Assembly (NCBI GenBank): GCA_905221605.1
Contig: CAJNDS010000473.1
Coordinates: 36,001-100,000, forward strand
Length of the DNA stretch: 64,000 nt
Direction: 5' to 3'
Origin: Symbiodinium natans
Taxonomy: Eukaryota; Sar; Dinophyceae; Suessiales; Symbiodiniaceae
The notes beneath the pieces are model-generated. The model did not search any database. It was not told the DNA's origin and worked only from the letters and a program-made list of their open reading frames with translations. The translations under genes were made by a program, and so were the position numbers. How positions within the stretch are numbered: the stretch's first letter is position 1; every line of letters begins with the position of its first letter. Below are positions 37,435 to 50,500 of this stretch, in pieces.

Positions 37435-40400
37435 AGGTTTTTCCGGGTCCTTCCTAACTGTAAAGGGGGCATGTCCTGAAAGGATATATTGGCGTTGCCG
37501 CCTGCAAAGTGCAAAGGATATACTGGCTAGAAAATCCGGAGCTCTGTGCAATCAAAAAGGGGGATGAGGGCACTGGGTCGAATCGTTCCTCAAGGAATCT
37601 AAACAGCTGGCGCTTTTTGCCCCAGTTCAACATACAATCATTCAAAATCCGCTCTTCTTTTCAATTCTCCAAGGGTTAGTAGGTTTAGACAAAAACTCTA
37701 ATTTAGCCTGCCCCCCTTTTGGTGGCCCTCGGACAGAATGGAATGCAGGTGCGCTTCTGTCAGGTACATGGTATGATCTTTCCGGATTATCTTTTCGGAT
37801 TCAGTAGTAGAGAATCTTGGTCGTGCCGACGGTCACGAACAAGCGATCTCCACGTTGAATCAAGTATCGAAGAAGATGTGCCCTCAACCTGAACATGTTT
37901 TTTGGTTGAACAACCCTAGGCACCCTAGCAGGACATACCGGGCATCACACAGCCTAAGCCAAGACCAAAGAGAGTGCAGCCTTAAGCGCTGAGCGCCCAA
38001 GAAGTGGGTCAAGCAATGGAACCTGGAGTAGGACGGCTTCAACACGTAAACGCGCCTTGCGGTAGTGATCCCAAGTACGGAAGGACCTTCTTGGAATTAA
38101 TTCCATGGAGCAAGCATGAGCAAGCCATTCCCAGCTCAAAAGATGTTGACCAGGCCACTGTGATGACCGGCACAGCCTGTGCCATTGCTACGGTGCGCCG
38201 AAGTGGCTGATCCAGCATGATGGATGTACGTGCGAAAGATGCATTCTCGCGGAGGTGTATCAACTGCAGTCTTGGCGGGCTGTTGCTGTATTCCGTCAGG
38301 TTCTCCCAGCTTGAAGACACTGGATACAGCAAATGACTGATTTTGGACACGTCGTGCTTGCAGGACTACGCTCGACCTGCTGCCCTTGTCGGAAAATGTG
38401 CCTTGCTTCTGTCATCTTGAAGCATTGAAGCATTGCGGCTACTGCACCTTTCTGCGGAAGGTTCTGACATCTCTATGGAGCCTCTGATTGCATTCACGGC
38501 GCAGGAGTTTCGCTCTGTTCTTTGCTTAGTCAGGTCTAGCAATCAGGTATAGCCGTCCAGCCGTCTGCCTGGCCTGCAGTGCTTGCGTCTGTAAGCATCT
38601 GTTGCTTCGTCCATGAGAGTTGGAGTGCAGAGCAGCTCGGTGTGGAGCCACAAGGCTGTGATCTTCAACATCACAGTGACTGAGGCACACTTGAGTGGTA
38701 CGGTATTCGCAAGATGAGAAATTTGACACAACTACTTGGCTTTGGCAGGTCCTGAATGTGTCAGAACCGCTTGAGCCGGGAGCGGAGGTCGAGCCTGTTC
38801 CCAGCTTGCGCGATGAGTACCCGGGGAAGACTCAATTCGTCACGACGTTCATGACTCGTCAGTGGCATTGTGCGGCCCCGTAGAGCTGTGCCAGGTACTT
38901 GGGCCTTAGAAGATCCATGGCGCAAGCGGTGCAGTTCCAGCGCCCCGCCGCAGCTCCGCAGTCGCCGGCCTTTCAAAAGACCCAGAAGGTACCGCAAGAT
39001 AGTTACAAGGCAGTCACAGCAAGAGGGGGCAAGAGTGGTTTTTGTGTGGTCTTGTCGATGGCTGAGCCTGCTGGGAGAGGTGGCAGTGCCTGCAGCTGCT
39101 CGCGATCTGGCAGGTTCGCTACAGTCAAGAAATGCTACTAAGGTTTAGTTAGGCCAGTTAGGCCTCAGTGGCTCCGCAGATATCACGTTCGGAGGAATCG
39201 CAGACTTCTCTCGGCACGGTCTGGGTGATGCCCTTCTGGTGCGCCGTGTGTGCTTCATCTCTGATTCATTGGCTGGGATTACGTCGATGAGTGTGGCCAT
39301 ATGTGTGAGGAGAGAAGGGCAGCTGAAGCTGCACAGCCTAGCGTGGCACATCACCTTAGCATGACCGTGAGATCATGCCAGCTTATGCCAGCATATGCCA
39401 GCCCAAGCCCAAACCCCGTCGCTGAGATGAGCATGGCGATGGACTGGCTTTGGTCACGAGGCATATGGTGTTGGGACTTTCGTGGGTGAGGGTTAAGGTA
39501 TTGACTGGTACATACCCGTACATACTACTACATACCGGCAAACACGATGTGAGGCCAACCCACCTGGCTTTCTCACGGACAAGTAGCACAAGAGAGGCCC
39601 CGGAGAACCGGTGGCAGTGCAAGAGCCCCAGTCTCTAGAAAGCCATCTGCTGGCTGTGGCAGCTTGGTTGCAGCTCGGTTGCAGTCGGCTGTTGTTGGTT
39701 GTTGTTGGCTCCTCGAGGCTCCTCCTTCCTCGCGTCGTGAAGCGCACCACTCGCAGCTTGCTTGCATATGGACACTGACGACACCTTTGCTAGTTTCTGT
39801 GCCAAAGCCAGGCGGCACGCGACTGCGAGTGAGTCTTTCAAGCTGGACATGCGCAAGGCATGCGGGCCTGCGGGCAAGATGCTTGTACGCAAAGAACTTT
39901 GGGTGGGGCTGGGGGCAGGTCCCGTACAAGAGCCCGTGTGCCGGTGGCCGCTTCGGCTGCAACTCAGGCCACTCTCTGCCATTGTGCATATGGCAAGGCC
40001 GGCGTTTTGTGCGGAATAAATCTGCCAGGTCAGGGCCGGAACCAGCAATCGTCCTCTCGGCACGGACCTTTGCTGTCCAGGGCATGCATTCCATTCTGAC
40101 TGGAGCACGCGTGTGCCGTGTTTTTGTCTGGCTTGATCTGCATTCTTCTTTTCACTGAGAGCCGGGCAGGTGAAGCATTCTGTCAACATTTGCGTCAGTC
40201 TAATGCCGTTTTTCTTTTCATGGTGGAGTGCACTTTTTTCATGATGCTTTGCAACGCTTTCAATATTTTTGCTGTTTGGCTTCGTCACCCAATTGTGGAT
40301 TCATTTAGGACGTTGGAAGGGTGTAATTAGAGTTTACCATTGCCGTTGCTGTTGAAGGGTTTGCCGCTCTCTTTTGCTGGTGGGCTTTAGGCTTCATGCC

Positions 40401-41479
40401 GTGTTCTCACTGTTCTGTGTTAGAAGCTCTTTGAAACTCTAGGGCTAGCTGCTTCAAGTGCAGCTTGGGCCCTACTTTGACGTCATTGATAACCACAACA
40501 CTCGCGGCGGGGAGGGAAAACTTAGAGTTGGAAAAAATCTCCTGAACAGTCCTTGGTCTTGTTTCGGTCTTATCCCAGGCTGTGGGGATCTAACGACTTG
40601 AGGTTGAGGAAGTTCGCATGAAGTTTAAGTTTGAAGGGTTGGGTCCAGGGTTTAGGGGATAGAGAAATTTGGGGTTGAAGCTCTGGGTTTAGGTTTAGGG
40701 GCAGTTTAGTGCATGTTTAGGGTCTTAAGTGGCACTGGTTCGGTTCGCTCGGTTCGTTCGATTCGTGGCCAAGCAACACAACAAACGGCCATGGTCAGAT
40801 TTTGCGAAGCCCCTTACCACGTTGGCTCCCTCTGGCTCTTGTTGGCTTCCTGGTTAGTTGGCTATGTTGGCTGCATGGCCGGAAGCCTTGGCTCCTGCTC
40901 ACAGCGGCGTATGGATTGGTGGGGATGGCTGGGGCATTGGGCCCGGATTGTTACAGACTTTACAGCTCCTTTCCCGGAACTTGGCTCCGGGGGACATGGT
41001 AAGACGTGCTACGAAAACGAAGTTCTGGTCGGAGGCTTGACGACCTTGGTCAAATTCATTTGGACGATTTTAGAGCTGCGGGGCGTGCATACTGAGAATA
41101 TGCAATGGAGACGGCCTGCATTCAGAAGCTGATAATAAAAGATAATGCCTGTGAAAGTGGCCACTTCCCAGAGTGCCGGGAGAACTGCCAAGAAATCAAA
41201 AGTGGTCCAACCAAGCAGGTCTTGGTGTTGGAGGAGGTGATCTGAGCAAGACGATTCCCTAGAGCACCTTTGGGGGGTGCGGCAGCTCCGTGAACTCTTG
41301 AGGTAGGTCAAGCGAGCCTGAAAGCGGAAGATACCATGAGAAAGGAAAGCGTTGTCCCCACCTCATGAACCGAGGTTGAGGGCAAGGTCCTGTCAGAAAA
41401 GGGCAATCGCTGTGAACTTCCTGGCAACGTAGGCGCCATTTTATAATGTCGCCCCAAACCACAGAGTTTCTAGTACTGG
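37435..41479. other. Long stretch with only weak exon candidates
   Basis: Two pieces look exon-like but match nothing I know: 38748-38880 (VLNVSEPLEPGAEVEPVPSL) after ttggcag, and 39165-39330 (ADITFGGIADFSRHGLGDAL). The words atgccagc are repeated at 39374-39405. Frames of 100-217 codons near 39.6-40.3 kb overlap on both strands and look like chance in GC-rich sequence. No RNA gene seen. Confidence 0.35.
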
Positions 41480-41620
41480 CTCCCCTCTGATCCTTGGGTT
41501 TGTCCTATGGCCCAGTTAAGGCTCCGCCGCATGCAGTGGAAGGGTTTCTGCCAGGCTCCAACAGTACGGCCCAGCTTAAGGCTCTTGTCGAGCTCAAGAT
41601 AGCCTATCAGATCGAGGGAG
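41480..41620 (+). pseudogene. Fragment of the LINE RNase H domain
   Basis: From about 41494 the frame reads YGPVKAPPHAVEGFLPGSNS then AQLKALVELK. The LINE ORF2 at 19645-19740 reads YGPVKTSPLSAEGPLPGSNN then GELKALIELF. The catalytic Glu of the RNase H (GELKAL) is replaced by Gln here. Nothing LINE-like was seen on either side, so it is an isolated relic or a domesticated fragment. Confidence 0.65.
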
Positions 41621-44600
41621 GACATCGGTTTTCAACCGGTATGTGCAAGCAAGCTGGGGCTCAACGACTTCAGCTGGGTTGTGATTTTCCTACGGGGTTT
41701 CCCGCCAGTGCGCTCGTGCTATTCTCTGCGGAAGGGTTGGGTCGCGTTGCATTGTCGTTGCTTCGAGTGGAACGTGCCTTTGTTTGCATCTGGCAACGGG
41801 CAGAAACAGTTGAGATCAAACCACCATATTGGTTCCTCATCGCTGCAACGAACGATCTCGGGTTGCATGCGCTTTGCATTGTTTGTGATTAGGACCGAGT
41901 GTGGACAATGTGAGAAAACGACAGATGATGGGATCACTCAGGCCATCCGCTCGGCCAGAGTTCGTGACGCCAGCGCCGTTAACGATGGTGCCGCGCCAAG
42001 TCTCCTGCATCTGAGTAGGGCAGATTTGCCCTGAAGCAGCACAGGCTTGTGCCGAGCTTGCCGAGCGCAGAGATGTGAGATGTTAACGAGATTAATGAGG
42101 CTGGCCTGGGTCCAGCCACCCTATCTCGCGCTGATTCTCCAGAAACTCCACCGGCAGCGCGCATGCGGCAGGACTGAGAGCCTGAGTTATGAGCCTGCAC
42201 AAATTGTTGCACCATGAAGCCTCGTGAGCCTCGTGAACCTAGTTCCATGTGAAGCCCTGGAGGAGGCCGCTGGTTTCGAGCACGCGAACGTGGTCCTGGC
42301 CAAGTATGTCACGTCAGCTTCCAGGGGCAAGTTGCCTGCCGTGGCAGGTACTTTCCCCACCAGAGGCGGATGATGCAAGGCGGAGGCAAGAAGCAAAGGC
42401 TTCCTCACGTCAATTCACGTGTGTATCTTGTCAGGAGAGGCGATTCACGAACATCTCTGAACTGGGGTTTCTGCTCGTAGCGGAGACTTGATGAGGAGGA
42501 AGAGTTAACGCCAGGTCAATGACCCTGTAACATAGACCGTCGCAGTGGAAGCATGGCATTCAGCATGTCAATTCTCGCATCATTGAATGCAACCAATAGT
42601 CAAATCACGACGCGGTGACCCGTTTGGGCTGAATTTCTTGCCACACACTGCGCTGTTAGTGAACACGGAATCCGAAAGCTGGAAGCCGTCTTGTCTTACG
42701 ATCGAAGTGCACGAGAAAACGAAGAAGGCCCCGAGAGAGGATCAGCAGTGCATGTGATGTTGTTTTTGTTTATCAACGTTGCTGCATCTGACTGCAGACA
42801 CAAAGTACAAGCAATGGTGCTGTCACCATCACCTCACGAATCTGAAGGAAGCAGTTTCTGTACTATCGCTTGTAGTTGAGACTATTCGCAGGGTCATTAA
42901 GCAATCGCAGCAACACAGTCCATGGCCGGGCTTGCCGAGCCTCACATCCACAAGCTTCAAGCACCTCAGCCCTACTGACAAAGCTTAACTGTAGGCCTTT
43001 GTTGTGCATGTCCGCATGTGCTGCATGCAGCCTGAAGCCCAGCACACCGCTATTCACAACTGCGCACTCATGATGCAAGCTGGAGTGCGGGTGAGTCTAA
43101 AGATGTCGAGTGCTGCGGGAGCCTGCAGAACTTATGAGACTTATGAGTGCAAGTCCCAAACGCTCAATCCCGACCACAACACCTCGACACCAAGCCGCAC
43201 TAAGCCAAGTTAAATTACCCAAGGTCGTAGAATTTTACATCTTCAGCTTTTACAACCTAGATCACTACCCCAGTCCGCGTCCAGCACTTTCAAATCATAC
43301 CTAGAAGCGCTGCCATCAATACACCTCGTTGAGCAGGCACGGCCTGTGTTAGCAAGAGAATGTGCAGCAAGCCAAAGAAGCTGAAGTTTGGCAAACGGGG
43401 CTGAGCCACCCAGAAGGTGTCAAGGCTTGAGGAAGTCTCTCCCACGTGTGTCGCTTTTCATCTACCTGCGTCGGTATGCTGTCAGACTCAGACGCCACCA
43501 CACACCACCGTGGAACGAAAGCCAAGGTGGATGTGATGTCCACGAAGAAGAAAGTCCGCCTTGGTGGGATACCCAAGACTCGCAACACAAGACTTGTCAC
43601 ATGCCGGTTCTTTGCTCTTCAGCTGGAGTAAAGTTGTGTTCAGTCTGTTCATGCCGACCGAAAGTAAACCGGAAGGTCATATCGATGCAGACCCAGACCA
43701 GCTAGTGCTCATAGTGACCCGAGCAGCAGCATCGTTGTTGCACGTGTCTGCTCAGATGTTCAGATGTCTGATTGCTCGTTTTTGTGCAGGTATCTTACAC
43801 TACTGAAGTTCACCACTTCGATGAGTATGGCAATCCTGCAGCTTTGCCCTGTTTGCGTGTATGCTTGAGCGGCTTTGTTGTTGGGCCGGGTAGCCTTTCG
43901 CTGATAGAAGGTATGGCTCGACCTTTGAATGCAGTGGTGTGGTCAGTCCTGTGCATGTGTTGTCTTCGTCGGCCTAGAAGGACGTGTCCTGCCAATTGTT
44001 GCCTGATTTCAAGACCAGAAGCGTCAAAATCACATGGGACATGCTTGGATAGGTTTGGAATGGTGGCGCACAGTGTAGTGCCTTGGGGTGATCGCTTCTT
44101 CCCAGTTGGCGCAGCAGAACACACTGCGAGCACTTTGTCGAAAGCGCGCAAGGAGAACATCTGTTTTCACAAGCAGCCCACGTATTCGGCTTTTCGCAAT
44201 TTTCCATGCTCGTTTTTTCGGTCCCATCGGAGGCGGCTGCTGCAGCATTGCGAATTGAACTGTTTGGCCTCCATGCGAACATATGCGAACGCAGAGAAAC
44301 CTCTGTTCGGACTCGGCTGAGATGGGACAACCGAGCCAGAAACAAACTTCCTAAAGAAACATCAAGGAACCCTTGAGGAAAGGGAAGGTGCCTGAAGGGT
44401 TGCGCCAGTGTGACGACCGGCAGCATCAACCGGAGCAGGATTCCCTCAGTGGTTTGTGCAAACGACGTTTCGTTGTGAGAGCTGTGCATTGTTGTGCTTT
44501 GTGAGAGAGTTGCAGTTTGGGAGTTCGACATTTCGCGTCGCCTCGTTGAACAGAGCGAGTTGTGCCAGTTTGATGGCGTGGCCATCTGAGCAAAAAACAT

Positions 44601-44732
44601 CTTGCGCAAGGTCAGATCAGAGTCGCAACCTGGGCAGAAAACCATACGTGTGCCCCGTGGATTGCGAGGAGCGAAGACTCCTCATGAAACATGCAAACTG
44701 CCGCTGAGCTGTTGGGACTTAGCTTGCTGCAG
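41621..44732. other. Intergenic or intronic, nothing recognised
   Basis: Many overlapping short frames on both strands, including a 223-codon minus-strand frame (43974-44645) rich in Ser/Thr/Leu without domain features. No repeats of note. Confidence 0.35.
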
Positions 44733-46185
44733 GATCCGAGGTTCGTGGCCTGACGCAGGAGGTTATGGACAAGTACAGAAAGTATATCCCAGTTTCTAAG
44801 GCCCGCTTCTTGTGAGGTTGCACCCAGATTTACGAAGGGCATGTGCATCAGGCTGGTGAAGTTGAGCAGCTGCTAATGGCCCTGGCGGAGCATGAGGCTT
44901 GCAAGTACTAGTGCATCAGTAGGATCTGAATGAAAGCTGCTGAGTTAGAACTCCTTTCCCATTGCCTGTACAATGCAATTCAGCCTCAAACAATGGAATA
45001 CCGTGCGTCAGCTTCAGGGTTTAGCATTGAGAGAGGATTGAGCAAGTCCAAAAGCAAGGTGTTGAATAAAGCCGCGTGTCTTCGGCAACATACATTCCCT
45101 AAAGAGATCGAATTGTGGAAGGTCAGAGCTTTTGGGAATCCATCACGGGATCCCAATCACAATCACTAAGCTCAGAAACAAAGAGGCTGCGCACATGGAC
45201 CCGAGAGAGGCGCAGCGACAGGACGGGGCAGTGGCAGAGCCTGAGCCGTCACGGGAGGAATCCGTTCCAACTTGTTCAGACTGTAGATCTGTTTGGCAGT
45301 GGCATTTATTGAAGCATAGTTGCTTGAGGGGGAGAAATGTGAATTGTCGGTCCCGAACTGGCTTCTGCTCGTGAGGGGGCGTCTGCCAAACCTCGAGTTT
45401 TTCCAATGTGGCTGTGCGCGATGGTCACATTTCCCCGCCGTTGCCCGTTTCGTGCGCTCCCTAGCTTCTGGACTTCAAGGAGCCACCGCCTCCACCACCA
45501 CCACCTCCCCCGCCGGCTCCGCAGCAGCGTCGGCAGGAGAGAGCGACACTAGGTCACAGGGCGACAGACGGCGACACAGTGCCCGAGTGCCTCTTTTCAA
45601 GAAAGATTTTCGGTTTGCAACGTGGCTGACAGGAGCCTCTGCTCCCACAAGCAGATGTTCGGAACATCGAGGACTATGTTGACCAGCTGTACGAGGCCTG
45701 AAATTGTTCAGTCTCAAGGTGATGATACAAAAATGCAGGATGTCTGTCACTAAGCCCTGACCTGCTGCCCCTGCCACCTTCTTTTCCTGCTCAAAGGACC
45801 GCATGGAGAAGAAGGTTATTGGTGTGAAGCACATACTGAGAGTTTGCACGGAGGCAGTGTTTGGGAAAGACCAGTTTGCCGGGCACAATTCCTAAGAGTT
45901 GAATCGGCTTGCACCAAGAGTAGCATGGTAGCGTTGCTTCTATAGGTCTCAGGCCAGCTAGCAAGCATGACTCATGACCATGTTTTGCCTTTTGCTTTCT
46001 TTGCTTTGCAGCCAACGAACCTGGAAATCCTGGCAGAGCACGAGAACCTGCTCCAGGCCGAGCAAAGCGGATCTGTGTAAACAAGAAGATTGCACGACAT
46101 TGCAGAAGAGAGCCTGCTTGGTGACCTCGAGGTTCTCAGTCGGGAGCTCCGGGAGAACTCCAAGAAGAGCTCCGACCTGTGTGTA
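44733..46185 (+). CDS. Possible multi-exon gene, unknown function, coiled-coil-like
   Basis: Plus-strand pieces bounded by acceptor-like signals. About 44733-44808: VRGLTQEVMDKYRKYIPVSK after cttgctgcag. About 44828-44908: IYEGHVHQAGEVEQLLMALA. About 45143-45280: LRNKEAAHMDPREAQRQDGA. 45797-45880: DRMEKKVIGVKHILRVCTEA. 46012-46070: PTNLEILAEHENLLQAEQS after a clear polypyrimidine tract and cag. 46106-46182: EESLLGDLEVLSRELRENSK. The pieces are charged, helix-prone and consistent with one cytoplasmic protein. No family recognised; start and end not found. Grouping them as one gene is inference. Confidence 0.35.
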
Positions 46186-47570
46186 GTGAGTGCCATCCCG
46201 GCAATGTTTCTATAGCTGTGGCCTGGAGTGAGGGCAAGTCAAGTCTTTGCTTGCTTCCTGGGCTCAAGAATGTGTTTCAGCATGTTTCAGCATGTTTCAG
46301 GTGCCCAGCAGCGTCGTTTAACTGGACAGCAAGATAACACACGTATCTCCCTTCTGTGGACTACGTTCATGCTAGCCGGTGCAGAGATAGCCAGCCTGGA
46401 CATGCTTCGCAATATGTCATGTTCCACAGGCCACTTCAGCCCTCACGTAATACAACGCTTTGTTAGGTCCACCTTGGCCGCAATGGACATCCGAAGCTAT
46501 TGCTAGGATGAACCTCGGAAGCGACTGCTGTGCCTTGGCACAGTTAGAAAATGTTAGAAAGCGACAGATGGTGAGTGACAGTGAAGACCTTGCTCAGGAG
46601 CTCGATGCGAAAACGCCTGCTCCTGGTCCTCCTTTGCCCCGTGCTCGAAGAAAACATCAGCGCATTTTGCAGCGCTCAGCAGTGCTGCTGTTGGTTCTTC
46701 TTCATGCCTTCGGGTGGGCAGTCAGATGCTGTGAGGCCTGTTGCAAACCAGCTTCGGCATTTATGATGCAGACCGCAAGATCGAGCACGCTCGGCTGTAT
46801 GGGTGTGCGCCTCATCGTAGACAAAAACGCTGCATGTGTCAGGCATAGAGATGCAGACCCTCAAATGAAGCAAGTGAGGATTATGCCGAATCAGACATTT
46901 GAGCAGCGTTTATTTCACACCTTGTGTAGCCCTTTATAGGTGTAACATGGCGTTCTCTTCGGGTAGGGTGGGGGGAATGCTCGGAGGTTCCAAACGGGTT
47001 GGGCCACATTGTACTACTGCAACGAGAGGCGTGAAAGCAGTTGGCGTGATCCATCCGCGTAGGCTCCACGTAAGTTGCGGGTAGGGTTGGGCTGCCGTTG
47101 TGCATGGAATTCCTGTCCGTGATTCTCTTAGTGCTGGGCGGTGTAACCTCAAGAACTCTCGATCTTTCAAACGCCATCACGCCATCTTGAAACGAGCATC
47201 GGTAGCAAGCAAAGAAGCACAATTCCTAAAGCCTTTAACCCCTGAACTTTTTGTTTTTTGTTTTTTAGATTTAAGGGCTTTCTTGATTCCCATTTTTCGC
47301 GTAGGTTCGCACAGGTTGAATCCCTGAACATCAGCTCTGTGTTGGCTATGCCGCAAGGTGGGCAGGCTCGTGTAGGCAGGCATCCAAGCCATGTTAACAA
47401 GCTGGAAAAAGCAAATGCTCACATAGCGTACGGCTCGTCCCAAGCCCAGAACTCCACAATGTGTTAGGGCTAAGGCTTTGATTTGGGACGACTTGGGAGG
47501 GTCTGCCATCCGCAAGTCTTCTCGATGTACCCTTCCATGTTGAGCTCATGAACGTGACTTGAACTTGAGC
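46186..47570. other. Region upstream of the protease gene
   Basis: No exon recognised. The signal-peptide exon of the protease should lie here or just upstream of 47580. A T-rich tract with TTTTTTGTTTTTT lies at 47248-47266. Confidence 0.35.
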
Positions 47571-50500
47571 ATCGTTGGATTCATTGGGGCTCTGAGGAAC
47601 GTGGATTATTATGCATACTACTATGCTCTGGACCCAGATTGCTGCGCACATCCATAGTGTCAGCTGACTTCGGTTGCAGAGTTAAATTCCTTCTCAGGTG
47701 GACCTTGTCGTGGGGACCCCTCCACAGAGAGTGTCGGTGATTCTTGATACCGGCAGCGGCGTGCGCCAGATTAGCTGCAACAAGAATGCTGAAGTCAGCT
47801 AGGCATCTGGGGTGCAGCAGGTTTGTGCTTATCCATGTGCCAACTGCGGACACTGTCGCCGCCTGAGCTTGCTCATGCTTTCGCATGCTTTCGCTGCTCG
47901 ATTCTGAATTCAGCCATGGCTGAAGGCGGCCACCACCTCGACCCAGCGTCCAGGGCTTGAGTGTTTCGATCTGTTGTGCATTGCTTCTTGCTTCCGTGCC
48001 TTTTGTTCGCAACGTCGGTCCATTGGATTCTTCTTGAGATTCATGGTGCCACGGTGTTGTCCAGCTAGGCACACTCCCCCTCCCCACACCTAACCTGACT
48101 CGGCCCAGATGAACCCCCCCCCACTGAACCCAAAACCATCCCAAAACCCCAAGCGACACACCTCACCACACAACCGCAGCCAGATGAAGAAGTCGCCCCG
48201 AAATCTAAGCCCTCGGTTCAAGCCTTGAAGCCCCACAGTTTGGTGGCTGTTGAGGCGGCACATGGGATCGTACAGAATGCCCCGACCAGGTTCGACGTGG
48301 CGAAGAGTAGTTCTGCAAGATGGCTGCAATGCTCATCGGGCCGTTGTCCTGTTGGCCGCTGCCAGCTACTTGCTCGGCAATTGCTTTGCATTGGCCTCAT
48401 GCCATCTCATGCCCATCCTGTTCAAGACCACCTCTGAGGTCCGGCAAATGCAGCTACTACCAAGGCAAGTGATGTGATCCCTGCTGTCTAGCATGAGCGC
48501 TGTCGTTCCTTAGCCTTGCCATTAGACGATGCTTGGAAACCGGTTTTGCTTCTTGAAGGACAAGCAGGGGCGGGGCGGTAGTTAGCATGAGTGCGGGGGG
48601 GGGGGGGGGACCTAAGGGAGGACGTTGGAGTCGGCTCGGCTTGTATGGGCTCTGTGGTCCTGACAGATGCACCCGTGTTTTTCAATGTCTAGAATCAGTG
48701 TCTAGAAAAAGCGGCAGATGCAATGGCATTTGGAGACACGCAGCGGCGCGGCGGGAGAGGGGGGGGGGAATGCGCAATCCACTGGTTTCAGCCTCTTCCC
48801 AGCCTGCTGGTTCACATCAGCACTTCGGGGGTCAGGGCACAGAGTCGGGTTGAGGGTTTAAGTTCATGGTTTAGGGTTTGCGTTCCTCCTCTCCGCAATT
48901 CGTGGTGGGTTAGGTAAGAGTCCGTGCTCGGGTTTAGGGTGGGGACCGGGGGGGGGATGCCATTGAGGGGCGGGCCCGAACTAAAGCCTGAGCCCAGACA
49001 GCCTCTCTTGCCCGCTAATAGGTCGAGTCTTAAACATAAACGAAGCCCTGAAGCTCTAATTTGAAAACCCGATCCCAACAAACCTCCATGCATCCGTGAG
49101 ACCGGCCGTTCTGCTTGATCGGTGGGCGACTTCGTGGTTTCACTTTTATGGCTTTTTAGGACTATTAAGGTTAATGGTTTATGTATGTTTAGTTTTTTTG
49201 GGGAGTTCAGGGCTTGGGGTGAATGTAGGGGTGCATCAAGCTAGAGGACACTATTTACTGTTTCGGGCTCAGGTTAACTTGCCGGGCTTAAATAGGGTTC
49301 TGTTTTAAGTTTTCGGGTTTATCGTAAGTATTGGGGCATTTGGCTACTGTTCGCATACCTATAGAGGTTGGGTTTTATTTCCTCAAACAGGAAGGGTTTG
49401 GACTCCTCTATGTACCTCATGCCTTGCTTTCTCGGCTGGGTGGGAGCTTGGTCTCCTACTATGCTCCCTGAAGCAACAACTATGACAGTCCAAGCTGCGT
49501 GGAGACGGAGCAATCCAGAAGCTCTTAGCTTTGCATCAGGAATCCGGGCGTACGCACACACACACACACTCACCCCTGCACGCACGCCAGCATGGGCTTT
49601 GGAGCATACGTGCAACTAGAGTGTCTAAAGGAGTTGCAGTCATGACAGGAGAGCTTGTTGCGCTCAGATGTTTCATGGGCATCGGAACTTTGACTGACAC
49701 TTCCTGCGTTGAATTTGTTTGATCAACGCCTCTGTCTCCCGACACGAAGGAAGCATACTCTTCAAAGCAAGTCATGAGCTGTTAAACACAGATGCAGATA
49801 GAGTAGGCGAGAAGTGTATTTTACTTCTCTGCATGTGGGTCATGTTTGCATGTGGCACTTTGCAAAATTTTGTGGAGTTTTTCCGGGTGGCTGCCGGGTT
49901 GAGCTATCATGCTAAACGTTGCACTTTTGGACAGTTCTCCACAGCGTGCAGGCCCAGTTGCCTTCTTCTTGTTCTTGTCCAAAGTGGACAGAAAAAGCGA
50001 GTTGCTAAAGCTAACTAATAATGACCAACAACAACACTCATTTTTTCCTCAAGCTCCCTCCCTGTCACGCCCACGCCTATGATACACGATCTCAAGGCTT
50101 ACTGGCGGCCGCCGTTGGACAATTAACTAGGATATGGTTGATCTGGGGCTGGCACTTTCTGACAAGGAACCGCCCCGATGAAAAGGAGTTCTACGATTGA
50201 CATCTCTCACCGGGGTCTCTTGGCTGTTCACTCTCACCCAGTTCAACGACCTTCATTTCCCGTCCTAGCAAACAAGATTCCCTGAAACATCTCACTCTCG
50301 GAAAGCAGCACCATCCAACTTCAGGCACCTTTTGCAGTTTGTCGAGGTTTTGAGAAGTGTTTGTCATTGGAGTCTTCGTCATTTCTCAGATTCCTTTTCT
50401 GTTTCTGTGCCTCCAAGCAAAGCCAGCATGTGCGCAGTGAACATGTATCAACTATGTTGTCGACAGAGTGTTTATGGAGCATGCCGGTGCGGCTCAACCA

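Noticed and set aside
39573-40288. Overlapping 120-217 codon frames on the minus strand
   Set aside because: Open on both strands at once, low-complexity composition, no domain and no splice support.
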